From Aquimarina aggregata (lineage in GTDB: Bacteria; Bacteroidota; Bacteroidia; Flavobacteriales; Flavobacteriaceae): 64,000 nt of DNA. The notes under the pieces were generated by a model that did no database searches, was not told the DNA's origin, and saw nothing but the letters and a program-made list of their open reading frames with translations. How positions within the stretch are numbered: the first letter of the stretch is position 1; each line of letters begins with the position of its first letter. The stretch lies in assembly GCF_001632745.1 (NCBI RefSeq), contig NZ_LQRT01000002.1, positions 62,001 to 126,000 of the forward strand, in the 5' to 3' direction. The position numbers and the translations under genes were made by a program. Of the stretch, positions 41,176 to 49,579 are shown piece after piece.

Positions 41176-44100
41176 GTGTGGCATAGTATTAAAAAGTATA
41201 TTTCTTTTATTGTTTTATTTATCACGATTAGTGCATATTCTCAATTTCAGAACCCTCTAATTACTGAAGATGAAGATGCTCAAAGACGCTGGGTGGATAG
41301 TGTGTATAGTAAAATGACGCTTAAGGAAAAAGTTGGACAACTTTTTATGGTGGATGTGTTTTCTTCTAAACCCAAAAAGGATACAGACAAAATAAAAAAA
41401 CTCATAGAAGAATATCATATCGGAGGAGTAATTTTTTCCAAAGGGGGACCTAATAGACAAGCAAAATTAAATAACGAGTATCAAGAGCTTTCTAAAGTAC
41501 CTTTATTAATTGGTATGGATGCAGAGTGGGGACTCGCAATGCGTTTAGATTCTACTCAGGCTTTTCCATGGAATATGACTTTGGGAGCCATACAAAATAA
41601 TGATTTGATTGAAGAAACTGGCAGACAAATTGCTAGACATTGTAAACGCCTTGGAATTCATATAAATTTTGCTCCGGTAGTAGACATCAATACAAATCCT
41701 AAAAACCCAATTATAGGAAATCGTTCATTTGGCGAAAGTAAAGAAATGGTGACTCAAAAATCACTAGCCTTTATGAAAGGAATGCAGAAAGAAGGAATTA
41801 TGGCAAGTGCCAAACATTTTCCTGGTCATGGTGATACAGATAGCGATTCTCATAAAACTTTACCCACAATAAATTTTAATGCACAAAGAATAGATAGTAT
41901 TGAGTTATATCCGTATAAACAACTTATTAAAGAAGGCTTATCAAGTGTAATGGTTGCACATCTTAATATTCCGAGTTTAGAATCTAGAGTTGGGTACCCT
42001 TCTTCTATTTCTAAAGGGGTAGTAACTACTTTACTTAAAGATAGCTTAAGTTTTGAAGGACTTATTTTTACAGATGCTTTAAATATGAAAGGCGCTTCTG
42101 ATTTTAAAAGCCCCGGAGAAATTGATTTAGCTGCCTTTTTAGCAGGTAACGACGTACTGTTAATTTCAGAAGATGTTCCTCTGGCTTCACAAAAAATAAT
42201 TTCTGCCTACTATTCAAAAATTGTAACAGAAGAACGTTTAGCTCACTCTGTTAGAAAAATATTATTAGCCAAATATAAAGTGGGACTTCATAAGTATAAG
42301 CCCGTTGAAACTGCTTTTTTATATGAAGAATTGAATAGTGTTAAAAACAAAACACTTCATCATAGTTTGGTAGAAAACTCATTAACAGTTTTAAAGAATG
42401 ATAGAGCTGTGATGCCCGTCAAAAATCTAGATTTAAAAAAAGTTGCCTACGTATCTATGGGTGATGATTCTGGAGATGCTTTTTATCAAGAGCTTAATAA
42501 GTATGCAAAAGTCGACTGGGTTAAGGCAAATCAATTAAGTGAGATGATCGATCAGTTGCGTAATTATAATTATGTGGTAATAGGTTTTCATAAATCTAAT
42601 GCTTCTCCTTGGAAAGATTATAAGTTCACTGACAAAGAATTAGTCTGGTTGTATGAAATTGCAAGGCTTAACACAACAGTGTTAAATATTTTTGCGAGAC
42701 CCTATGCTATGTTGGATATGTTGACGACTTTAAATTTTGAAGGGATCTTAATGGCATATCAAAACAGTGAAGTCTCTCAGGAAAAAGCAGCACAAATGCT
42801 TTTTGGAGGAATAGGGGCAAAAGGAAAGCTTCCTGTTAGTTTAGGGGAAGATTTTCCGGTAGGGACTGGAATTGAGACAAGATCATTAAACAGATTGACT
42901 TATGGCCTGCCAGAAAGTGTAGGAATGAATTCATACAAGTTAAAAAGAATAGATTCTATAGTTGATCGTACATTAAAAGAAAAAATGGCTCCAGGATTGC
43001 AATTAATCGTCGCAAGAAAAGGAAAAGTTGTTTTTAATAAAAATTATGGATATCACACCTATAATAAGCTAAGAAAAGTTAAAGGAACTGATATATATGA
43101 TTTAGCATCATTAACAAAAATACTAGCCACTTTACCACTTGTTATAGAAATGAAAGATAAAGGAATCGTTTCCTTGGATACACGTGTTGGTGAAATGTTA
43201 CCTTCTTTTAAAGATTCTAACAAAAAAGATATTACGATTAGGTCGATGCTTTCTCATTATGCAAAACTTAGAGCATGGATACCTTTCTATTTAAAGACTC
43301 TTGATAGTGTTACACAAAAGCCAGATAAAAAATATTATAGGACTAAATCTTCAGATGAATTTAATATAAGAGTAACAGAGAACCTTTATTTTCGTAGTGA
43401 TATGCGCGATTCTTTATTTTTAAGAATAAGAGATAGTGAATTAAGAAAAAGACTACGTTATAAATACAGTGATTTACCGTATTACTTATTAAAAAAATAT
43501 ATTGAAAATCATTACGGAAACTCGTTAGATGCGCTCACACAACAACATTTTTACAGATCATTAGGTGCTAACAATACATCTTATTTGCCATCTAATAAAT
43601 TTAAGAAAAAGAGAATTGTACCTACAGAAAATGATGGTGCCTTCAGACAAGAGATTATCCATGGCTATGTGCATGATCAAGGAGCCGCTATGTTTGGTGG
43701 AATTGGCGGACATGCTGGGCTGTTTTCTAATGCAAATGATGTTGCTAAAATTATGCAAATGTACTTAAACGGAGGTAGCTATGGAGGAAAGCAATATTTT
43801 AAAAGTCAAACTTTAGAAGAGTTTAATACGTGCTATTATTGTAATAGAGATGTACGTAGGGGAGTGGGCTTTGATAAGCCACAATTAGGAGATATAGGAC
43901 CTACATGTGGCTGTATTTCAAAGACAAGCTTTGGTCATAGTGGATTTACAGGTACCTTTACCTGGGCAGATCCAGAAGAAGAAATTGTTTATGTATTTCT
44001 AAGTAACCGTACTTTTCCTGATTCGGCAAATCGTAAACTGATTTCTAACGATATTCGATCAGAGATACAAAGAGTGATTTATGATGCAATAGATTATTAA
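41176..44100 (+). CDS. NagZ-type GH3 hydrolase fused to a serine hydrolase (beta-lactamase family)
   Basis: This 974-residue protein is exported by a signal peptide (MWHSIKKYISFIVLFITISAYSQ in outline; GTG start at 41176). Residues 40-370 form a GH3 N-acetylglucosaminidase domain with the NagZ D/H dyad motif KHFPGHGD-x3-DSH (213-226) and nucleophile Asp300 in FTDALNM. Residues 390-575 are the GH3 C-terminal sandwich. Residues 585-974 are a class C beta-lactamase-fold hydrolase with SxxK as SLTK at 645-648, YSD at 764-766 and HSGFTG near the end. Both domains fit peptidoglycan recycling or remodelling: release of GlcNAc and cleavage of muropeptide stems. The fusion is common in Bacteroidota. 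Confidence 0.92.
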   Translation: MWHSIKKYISFIVLFITISAYSQFQNPLITEDEDAQRRWVDSVYSKMTLKEKVGQLFMVDVFSSKPKKDTDKIKKLIEEYHIGGVIFSKGGPNRQAKLNNEYQELSKVPLLIGMDAEWGLAMRLDSTQAFPWNMTLGAIQNNDLIEETGRQIARHCKRLGIHINFAPVVDINTNPKNPIIGNRSFGESKEMVTQKSLAFMKGMQKEGIMASAKHFPGHGDTDSDSHKTLPTINFNAQRIDSIELYPYKQLIKEGLSSVMVAHLNIPSLESRVGYPSSISKGVVTTLLKDSLSFEGLIFTDALNMKGASDFKSPGEIDLAAFLAGNDVLLISEDVPLASQKIISAYYSKIVTEERLAHSVRKILLAKYKVGLHKYKPVETAFLYEELNSVKNKTLHHSLVENSLTVLKNDRAVMPVKNLDLKKVAYVSMGDDSGDAFYQELNKYAKVDWVKANQLSEMIDQLRNYNYVVIGFHKSNASPWKDYKFTDKELVWLYEIARLNTTVLNIFARPYAMLDMLTTLNFEGILMAYQNSEVSQEKAAQMLFGGIGAKGKLPVSLGEDFPVGTGIETRSLNRLTYGLPESVGMNSYKLKRIDSIVDRTLKEKMAPGLQLIVARKGKVVFNKNYGYHTYNKLRKVKGTDIYDLASLTKILATLPLVIEMKDKGIVSLDTRVGEMLPSFKDSNKKDITIRSMLSHYAKLRAWIPFYLKTLDSVTQKPDKKYYRTKSSDEFNIRVTENLYFRSDMRDSLFLRIRDSELRKRLRYKYSDLPYYLLKKYIENHYGNSLDALTQQHFYRSLGANNTSYLPSNKFKKKRIVPTENDGAFRQEIIHGYVHDQGAAMFGGIGGHAGLFSNANDVAKIMQMYLNGGSYGGKQYFKSQTLEEFNTCYYCNRDVRRGVGFDKPQLGDIGPTCGCISKTSFGHSGFTGTFTWADPEEEIVYVFLSNRTFPDSANRKLISNDIRSEIQRVIYDAIDY

Positions 44101-44143
44101 TCGTCCTTATAGTATAACACATTAACTTTTGAAAACTTTAAAT

Positions 44144-45046
44144 ATGAAAATTCAGGTTTCGAAAAAAGGCCCAACATTTTCACGTATAGTGGCAGGATGC
44201 ATGAATTGGGGAGAATGGGGCGCTAATCTAACTGTAAGCCAAACTCAAAAACTAATAGAAGACTGCTTAAATATAGAGGTAACCACTTTTGATCATGCTG
44301 ATATATATGGTCACTATACTACTGAAGAACTATTTGGGAATGCTTTAAAAAACCAAAGTGCTCTTCGGCAAAAAATGCAACTAATTACCAAATGCGGCAT
44401 AAAATTAGTAACGCCAAACAGGCCTGATAATGGCATTAAATCATATGATTTAGATAAAAATTATATACTTAGATCAGTAGAGAAATCTTTAAAGAATTTA
44501 GAAACTGATTATATTGATTTATTATTGGTTCATAGGCCAAGTCCGTTAATGAACCCAGAAGAGATTATATCAGCCTTTTCGAAATTAAAAGAAGATGGTA
44601 AAGTATTGCATTTTGGTGTATCTAATTTTACACCTTCACAATTTGAGATGTTAAACGCTTTTATTCCCTTAGTAACAAATCAAATTAAGATTTCTCCTTT
44701 ACATTTAGAGCCATTCGAAGATGGAACTTTAGACCAATGCATTACAAAACAGATAAGTCCAATGGGGTATTCTACTTTAGAAGGAGGAAAGTTCTTTGCA
44801 AAAGAACTTGATCAAAGTGTATTGAGAATTAATGGAATTGTAGTTGAATTGTCTGAAAAATACAATGCCAGCTTGGATCAGATATTAATGTCATGGATTT
44901 TAAAACATCCTTCACGTATTTTACCAATAATTGGATCAACAAAAATTAATAGAATCCAATCTGCAGTAGAGGCCTTAAAAGTTGATATTACAAATGAAGA
45001 ATGGTTTATGATATGGGAAGCTTCTAAAGGTGAGGAAGTTGCGTAA
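44144..45046 (+). CDS. Aldo/keto reductase
   Basis: This 300-residue NADPH-dependent oxidoreductase has a TIM-barrel fold. The start at 44144 (MKIQVSKKG) fits the family; a TTG 15 nt earlier adds five residues. The catalytic tetrad is visible: Asp and Tyr in DHADIYGHYTTEELFG, Lys in LITKCGIK and His in LLLVHRPSP. NADP-phosphate contacts are expected in IIGSTKINRIQSA. The sequence FPFD-free N-terminus places it near the YdhF-type group of general aldehyde/ketone reductases. It follows the GH3 gene by 43 bp and a substrate cannot be named. Confidence 0.93.
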   Translation: MKIQVSKKGPTFSRIVAGCMNWGEWGANLTVSQTQKLIEDCLNIEVTTFDHADIYGHYTTEELFGNALKNQSALRQKMQLITKCGIKLVTPNRPDNGIKSYDLDKNYILRSVEKSLKNLETDYIDLLLVHRPSPLMNPEEIISAFSKLKEDGKVLHFGVSNFTPSQFEMLNAFIPLVTNQIKISPLHLEPFEDGTLDQCITKQISPMGYSTLEGGKFFAKELDQSVLRINGIVVELSEKYNASLDQILMSWILKHPSRILPIIGSTKINRIQSAVEALKVDITNEEWFMIWEASKGEEVA

Positions 45047-45286
45047 TTTTTAAACAAGGTTTTTAAAGTAGAAAGAGTATCTAAATCATTATACTAATAA
45101 GATTATGGGTTTTCATCATAAAAATTATGTTAAAATACTCGTAAAATAAATATTCCAATACGTCATTTTGCTTATATTTATTTGGTCGGACCCCTAAACG
45201 TATATTTTTTTCTGTTAATAATTTAAATCGTAACCCTAGTAAAACTCACAAATCACAACTCCCTAACTTTATAATCCCCTAACCAA

Positions 45287-45742
45287 ATGAATAAGTACAA
45301 ACTAACGCTTTTAGGGTTAGTATTTTCCTCCTTTATTTATGTGTCGACAATACTCCTTGAGTTAGATTTATTTGATCAATTCATTACCTTCTTAAAAAGC
45401 TTTGATTATTTAGAGATAGACGAACTAATTTTTCCATTTTTAATTTTTTGCGTTTTCCTTTTTATCGATATGCGTAGAAATAGTAAAAAGGTACAGTTGG
45501 AAAATGCAAAGCTTAATATTTATAAGGCTATGCTTTGCTCAAGTCATCACATTTTAAATAATTTTATTTATCAGATGGATATTTTTAAGCTAACTGCTGA
45601 GGATACACCTGGATTTGATGCTAAAGTACTGTCTTTTTATGAAGATATCATAAGTAATGCTTCTTATCAAATAGACTCTTTAAGTAATCTAACTACTATA
45701 GACGAATTCTCTATAAGAACTTCGGTTATGAGTAATCAATAA
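45287..45742 (+). CDS. Two-helix membrane protein of unknown function
   Basis: This 151-residue protein has membrane segments near residues 6-25 (LTLLGLVFSSFIYVSTILLE) and 46-60 (FPFLIFCVFLFI). A cytoplasmic helical tail of about 85 residues begins with RRNSKKVQLENAKLNIYKA and includes HHILNNFIYQMDIFKL. The tail is reminiscent of a histidine-kinase dimerisation helix (His followed by LNN), but no ATPase domain follows. It is an isolated gene between the aldo/keto reductase and convergent rsmD (9-bp gap). The 240-bp upstream gap is AT-rich with no feature I can support. Confidence 0.6.
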   Translation: MNKYKLTLLGLVFSSFIYVSTILLELDLFDQFITFLKSFDYLEIDELIFPFLIFCVFLFIDMRRNSKKVQLENAKLNIYKAMLCSSHHILNNFIYQMDIFKLTAEDTPGFDAKVLSFYEDIISNASYQIDSLSNLTTIDEFSIRTSVMSNQ

Positions 45743-45751
45743 TTATTAGTA

Positions 45752-46288
45752 TTACTTTTCGAAAAAACTAAATACAGAGCCTCCATATTTTCGCGAATGG
45801 CTAAAATGTGGAGTTTCTTCTAAAGAAGTATGTTTTGAATGTTCTATGATTAAAACTCCATCGTCTTTTAAAAGGTTTTTTTCAAATACGAGAATAGCTA
45901 TTTTAGAAAATTTTTCTGTTTCAAAATCATAAGGAGGATCAGCAAATATTAAATCGGCCTTACTGCTTGATTTTTCGAGATACTTATATACGTCACTCTT
46001 GATAGTCTCAATAGTAAAATTAAGTTCTTTAGAAACATTTTTTATATACCCCAAACATGCATAATGCCCATCTACCGCGGTTATATCTTTTGTGCCTCTT
46101 GAAGCAAATTCATAGCTAATATTACCTGTGCCTGCAAATAAATCAATTACAGATAAATTAGAAAAATTGTAATGATTATTTAAGATATTAAACAATCCCT
46201 CTTTTGCCATATCAGTTGTAGGCCTAACAGGTAATTTTTTTGGAGCATAAAGTATTTTTCCTTTATATTTTCCTGAAATGATACGCAT
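45752..46288 (-). CDS. rsmD: 16S rRNA m2G966 methyltransferase RsmD
   Basis: This 178-residue protein is a Rossmann-fold N6/N2 methyltransferase using S-adenosylmethionine. It shows MRIISGKYKGKIL, VRPTTDMAKEGLFNIL, the SAM motif VIDLFAGTGNISYEFASRG and the catalytic ADPPYDF (DPPY). It methylates G966 of 16S rRNA. It begins 1 nt after the stop of the DUF3822 gene on the minus strand, a conserved Bacteroidota pairing, so the two are co-transcribed with the gene upstream of them. Confidence 0.96.
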   Translation of the reverse strand: MRIISGKYKGKILYAPKKLPVRPTTDMAKEGLFNILNNHYNFSNLSVIDLFAGTGNISYEFASRGTKDITAVDGHYACLGYIKNVSKELNFTIETIKSDVYKYLEKSSSKADLIFADPPYDFETEKFSKIAILVFEKNLLKDDGVLIIEHSKHTSLEETPHFSHSRKYGGSVFSFFEK

Positions 46289-46289
46289 A

Positions 46290-47117
46290 TTAAAAAAGAC
46301 TTAGTAAAACAAAGTGTTGATGGGGCTCTATAGGTCGAATGTCTGGTGATAGTTTTAAATCCAACAGATGGTTGCTAAAACTAACTTTTCTTATATATTG
46401 ATGTGCAATGTTATGGTAATCATTGTTTTTCTTTATATCACCAAGAAACACCAAATGATATTCCTCTGGATTTAATTGTAATTGTTCTGTAGCAAACATC
46501 AAATAATATAAAAAATCCTCTTTAGTCTCGTGACTATATGTATTACTTAGAATTAACCGTCCTTTATTGATTACAAATAAATCAAAAGACTTTGAATTCA
46601 TATTAGCAAAAACAGCTATATCATCACTATTTTTTTCTTGTGAGAGCAAAGCATTCGTTAAAATGGTGGTAGAATGTTTGTATGTAAAAGAACCAAAAGT
46701 TTCAAAGAAGAAATTGTGAATATTTGCATAAGGGATATAGACTGTAATAATATCATGTTGATTTAACTCATCAAATGCTATAAAATCATTATCGAAGACT
46801 TTAACAGTGTAATTTAAATATTCCTTTGCTTGATTTTCATCAAATAAAGGTTTCGGAACTAAAGTATAAAGATCATTTTGATATATAACTTCTACTGTTT
46901 CGAAGTTTTCTTTTAAATTAGAATTTGTATCAAAAGTATATTTGATTTTATTTAAAATTTGCTCGGGAGTTAATTGTATTCCAAAATTTTCTTGTTCAAC
47001 AGTTAGTATTGTATGATCAATAGCGTCTCTCGTACAAAAAGAAAGTCCATTCAAGCTTACCTGAATGGACAATTTTTTAGATGTATTATCTATATTATTA
47101 TTGGTCGTTTGCACCAT
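46290..47117 (-). CDS. DUF3822 family protein
   Basis: This 275-residue protein belongs to DUF3822, a Bacteroidota family that is regularly next to rsmD. Seen are KLSIQVSLNGLSFC at the N-terminus, VYIPYANIHNFFFETFGSFTY in the middle and YLMFATEQLQLNPEEYHLVFLGDI in the second half. Its two-lobed actin-like layout recalls the type II secretion GspL fold, which is inferred only. It overlaps the preceding 214-residue gene by 20 nt and is 1 nt from rsmD. Its role is unknown. Confidence 0.9.
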   Translation of the reverse strand: MVQTTNNNIDNTSKKLSIQVSLNGLSFCTRDAIDHTILTVEQENFGIQLTPEQILNKIKYTFDTNSNLKENFETVEVIYQNDLYTLVPKPLFDENQAKEYLNYTVKVFDNDFIAFDELNQHDIITVYIPYANIHNFFFETFGSFTYKHSTTILTNALLSQEKNSDDIAVFANMNSKSFDLFVINKGRLILSNTYSHETKEDFLYYLMFATEQLQLNPEEYHLVFLGDIKKNNDYHNIAHQYIRKVSFSNHLLDLKLSPDIRPIEPHQHFVLLSLF

Positions 47118-47742
47118 AGGTCATTGGCCAGTTACCAGATGTTTTTACTTCAATCATTGATCCAACAGATAAAAATGCCCCATTAACACCATCAACAGAA
47201 ACAACTTCTTTCTCTTGAGCAAGCAAATCTTTGTCAAGATCATGAAGAAGTACGTCTTTTGCTACTTTAGCTTCAAAAACAGGGATTCTCAGGTCATTTT
47301 TATTAATAAAACCAGCATCTAAATCAAATTTTGCATCAACGCCTGCAATAGGAATTTTCAACATTGATTTATGACTACCAGTTTTAAACAAAGAATCTTT
47401 TACTGAAGCATACCCTAGTGTGTCAACAACAACAGTATCTTTCGGTTCGTCAATTTTCAGGATTTTATTAAATCTTATAAAACTAGAATCTCTTCTTTGT
47501 GTTAGTGTGAATTTAGCGGTATCTATAAATGTGATGAGTTTTTCTGGATTTTTTTCAAATTTTCCAGTTATAGATCTATAAGCCAATTGAGCGGTACGTA
47601 TATCTCTAAGATTTTCAACGACTTTAGCATATCTTACTTCTTTTACTTTGTTGAATCTTACAGGTCCCATAACAGAATTGAATACCAAGTATCCTAAAAA
47701 CCCTATAACTACCCAAAGAACTAATTGAATAACAATTTTCAT
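47098..47742 (-). CDS. Conserved single-span protein before DUF3822
   Basis: This 214-residue protein has an N-terminal membrane anchor (VIQLVLWVVIGFLGYLVF). Behind it comes VRYAKVVENLRDIRTAQLAYRS-type helix sequence followed by TGKFEKNPEKLITFIDT, then a beta-rich C-terminal part with IPIAGVDAKFDLDAGFI. The early helix resembles pilin-like or type II secretion minor-pseudopilin helices, but there is no prepilin cleavage site. It starts the leftward unit with DUF3822 and rsmD. No function is known to me. Confidence 0.8.
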   Translation of the reverse strand: MKIVIQLVLWVVIGFLGYLVFNSVMGPVRFNKVKEVRYAKVVENLRDIRTAQLAYRSITGKFEKNPEKLITFIDTAKFTLTQRRDSSFIRFNKILKIDEPKDTVVVDTLGYASVKDSLFKTGSHKSMLKIPIAGVDAKFDLDAGFINKNDLRIPVFEAKVAKDVLLHDLDKDLLAQEKEVVSVDGVNGAFLSVGSMIEVKTSGNWPMTYGANDQ

Positions 47743-47828
47743 TTTATGATTTAGCTTTAAACATTAGTGTATACGCAAATCTACAATTTTTTTTTAATCG
47801 TAAAAGTTTATTGCCAAAAAATCATCCC

Positions 47829-47836
47829 TATCTTTG
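47829..47836 (+). promoter_or_regulatory. Possible -7 element for the helicase gene
   Basis: TATCTTTG matches TAnnTTTG and lies 42 nt before the ATG at 47879; TTG at 47811-47813 precedes it with a short 15-nt spacer. Tentative. Confidence 0.4.
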
Positions 47837-47878
47837 ATTTATTAACTTAAGTTAGATGTTTATATTTAAAATAAATCA

Positions 47879-49306
47879 ATGAAGGAAAAAGAGTTTTATG
47901 AATTATTGAAAACAGATTTTCCTTTTGAACCCACTCTAAAACAGGACGTTGTACTTCAGAAGTTATCTCATTTCATTTTAGAGGGATCCAAAGATGCTCT
48001 TTTTCTTCTTAAGGGTTATGCAGGAACAGGAAAAACAACATTAATAGGTACTTTGGTTAAGAATTTATGGAAAGCGAAGCTGAAAGCAGTATTACTTGCT
48101 CCTACAGGAAGGGCAGCTAAAGTAATTAGCAATTATTCTGGCAAGCACGCACAGACGATCCATCGAAACATTTATTATCCAAAAAAGAATCAATCCGGTG
48201 GTTTAGCTTTTCAGCTTAAACAAAATAAAAGTAGAGACACTCTTTTTATAGTTGACGAAGCATCTATGATTCCTGATACTCCTAGTGACAGTAAATTGTT
48301 CGAAAATGGCTCTTTGTTAGATGATTTGATGATGTATGTGTACTCAGGATATAATTGCAAAATCCTTTTTATAGGCGATACAGCACAATTACCACCAGTA
48401 AAACTGGAAGTCAGTCCTGCTCTTAATCCAGATAATCTATCTATGGGTTTTAATAAGGATGTGACCCAGATAGAATTAGACGAAGTTGTAAGGCAAGCCG
48501 AAAATAGTGGTATCTTAATGAATGCAACTAATTTAAGAGAGCAGCTTAATGGTGGTTTTTATGATACTTTTCAATTTAATATATCAGGATATACCGATAT
48601 AATTAGATGTATCGATGGTCATGAAATTATGGATGCCTTAAATGAAGCTTACTCAGATTCTGGTCATGAAGAATCTGTGATTATACTTCGATCAAATAAA
48701 AGAGCGAATATTTATAACCAACAAATAAGATCAAGAATTCTTTTTCAAGAAGAGGAACTTTCTGCAGGAGATTATTTAATGGTTGTAAAGAATAATTATT
48801 TTTGGCTTGATAACAAAAGCGAAGCTGGATTTATTGCGAATGGTGATATCATTAAGATTCTAGAAATTTATGCCATAAAAGAACTGTATGGATTTAGGTT
48901 CGCAGAGGTCAAAATTAGCATGGTTGATTATCCAAATCAAAAATCTTTTGAAACAGTTTTACTTCTCGAGACATTAACATCTGAAACCCCATCATTATCT
49001 TATGAAGAATCAAATACTTTATATCAAGAGGTGATGAAGGATTATGAAGATGAAACATCTAAGTATAAGAAATTTTTAAAAGTGAAAAATAATAAGTACT
49101 TTAATAGTCTACAGGTTAAGTTTTCGTATGCAATAACTTGCCATAAATCTCAAGGTGGTCAGTGGGATATCGTATTTATAGAACAGCCTTATTTGGCAGA
49201 TGGTATTAATAAAGACTATTTACGCTGGCTTTATACAGCCGTAACTAGAGCCAAAAAGAAATTATATCTTATTGGATTTAAGAACGATTTTTTTATTGAA
49301 AGCTAA
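47879..49306 (+). CDS. RecD/Pif1-like ATP-dependent DNA helicase
   Basis: This 475-residue superfamily 1 helicase has Walker A GYAGTGKTTL near 45-54, APTGRAAKVI (motif Ia), Walker B VDEASM, GDTAQLPP (motif III), and the C-terminal UvrD-like ATCHKSQGGQWDIVFIEQ and YTAVTRAKKKLYLIG (motifs V and VI). It is a short RecD-like 5'-3' helicase of a type widespread in Bacteroidota, without the RecBCD partner genes next to it. It is the first rightward gene after the rsmD unit and is monocistronic; the 273-bp gap after it shows nothing but a promoter-like element for the next gene. Confidence 0.92.
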   Translation: MKEKEFYELLKTDFPFEPTLKQDVVLQKLSHFILEGSKDALFLLKGYAGTGKTTLIGTLVKNLWKAKLKAVLLAPTGRAAKVISNYSGKHAQTIHRNIYYPKKNQSGGLAFQLKQNKSRDTLFIVDEASMIPDTPSDSKLFENGSLLDDLMMYVYSGYNCKILFIGDTAQLPPVKLEVSPALNPDNLSMGFNKDVTQIELDEVVRQAENSGILMNATNLREQLNGGFYDTFQFNISGYTDIIRCIDGHEIMDALNEAYSDSGHEESVIILRSNKRANIYNQQIRSRILFQEEELSAGDYLMVVKNNYFWLDNKSEAGFIANGDIIKILEIYAIKELYGFRFAEVKISMVDYPNQKSFETVLLLETLTSETPSLSYEESNTLYQEVMKDYEDETSKYKKFLKVKNNKYFNSLQVKFSYAITCHKSQGGQWDIVFIEQPYLADGINKDYLRWLYTAVTRAKKKLYLIGFKNDFFIES

Positions 49307-49549
49307 GTTGTTTTATTTTAACGGATTGAATTATTTGATTATATAAAGTGGTAAAAAAAGAATTAAGTAGATAGTAGGGTATTTTATTATTGAAGTGTTT
49401 TATATAAAAGGCTCTTTATTCTTAGATCGATGTAAAATAAAACAAAGAAAAATTTGATAAGCTTTTCTTTGGCTGATATTTATGATTTTTTTAAGATTTA
49501 TATAGATAACTAAATATAAAGCTTGGCTCGAAAATTGATTTAAAAAAGC

Positions 49550-49557
49550 TAATTTTG
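49550..49557 (+). promoter_or_regulatory. Possible -7 element for the KdsB-KdnB gene
   Basis: TAATTTTG matches TAnnTTTG, 22 nt before the TTG start at 49580. TTG at 49523-49525 leaves a long 24-nt spacer, so the pairing is weak. Confidence 0.4.
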
Positions 49558-49579
49558 CTATTACAAAAAGCAACAAACA

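Noticed and set aside
45287..45742. A truncated histidine kinase
   Set aside because: The HHILNN helix resembles a dimerisation helix but there is no ATP-binding domain in any frame after it, so the call is not supported.
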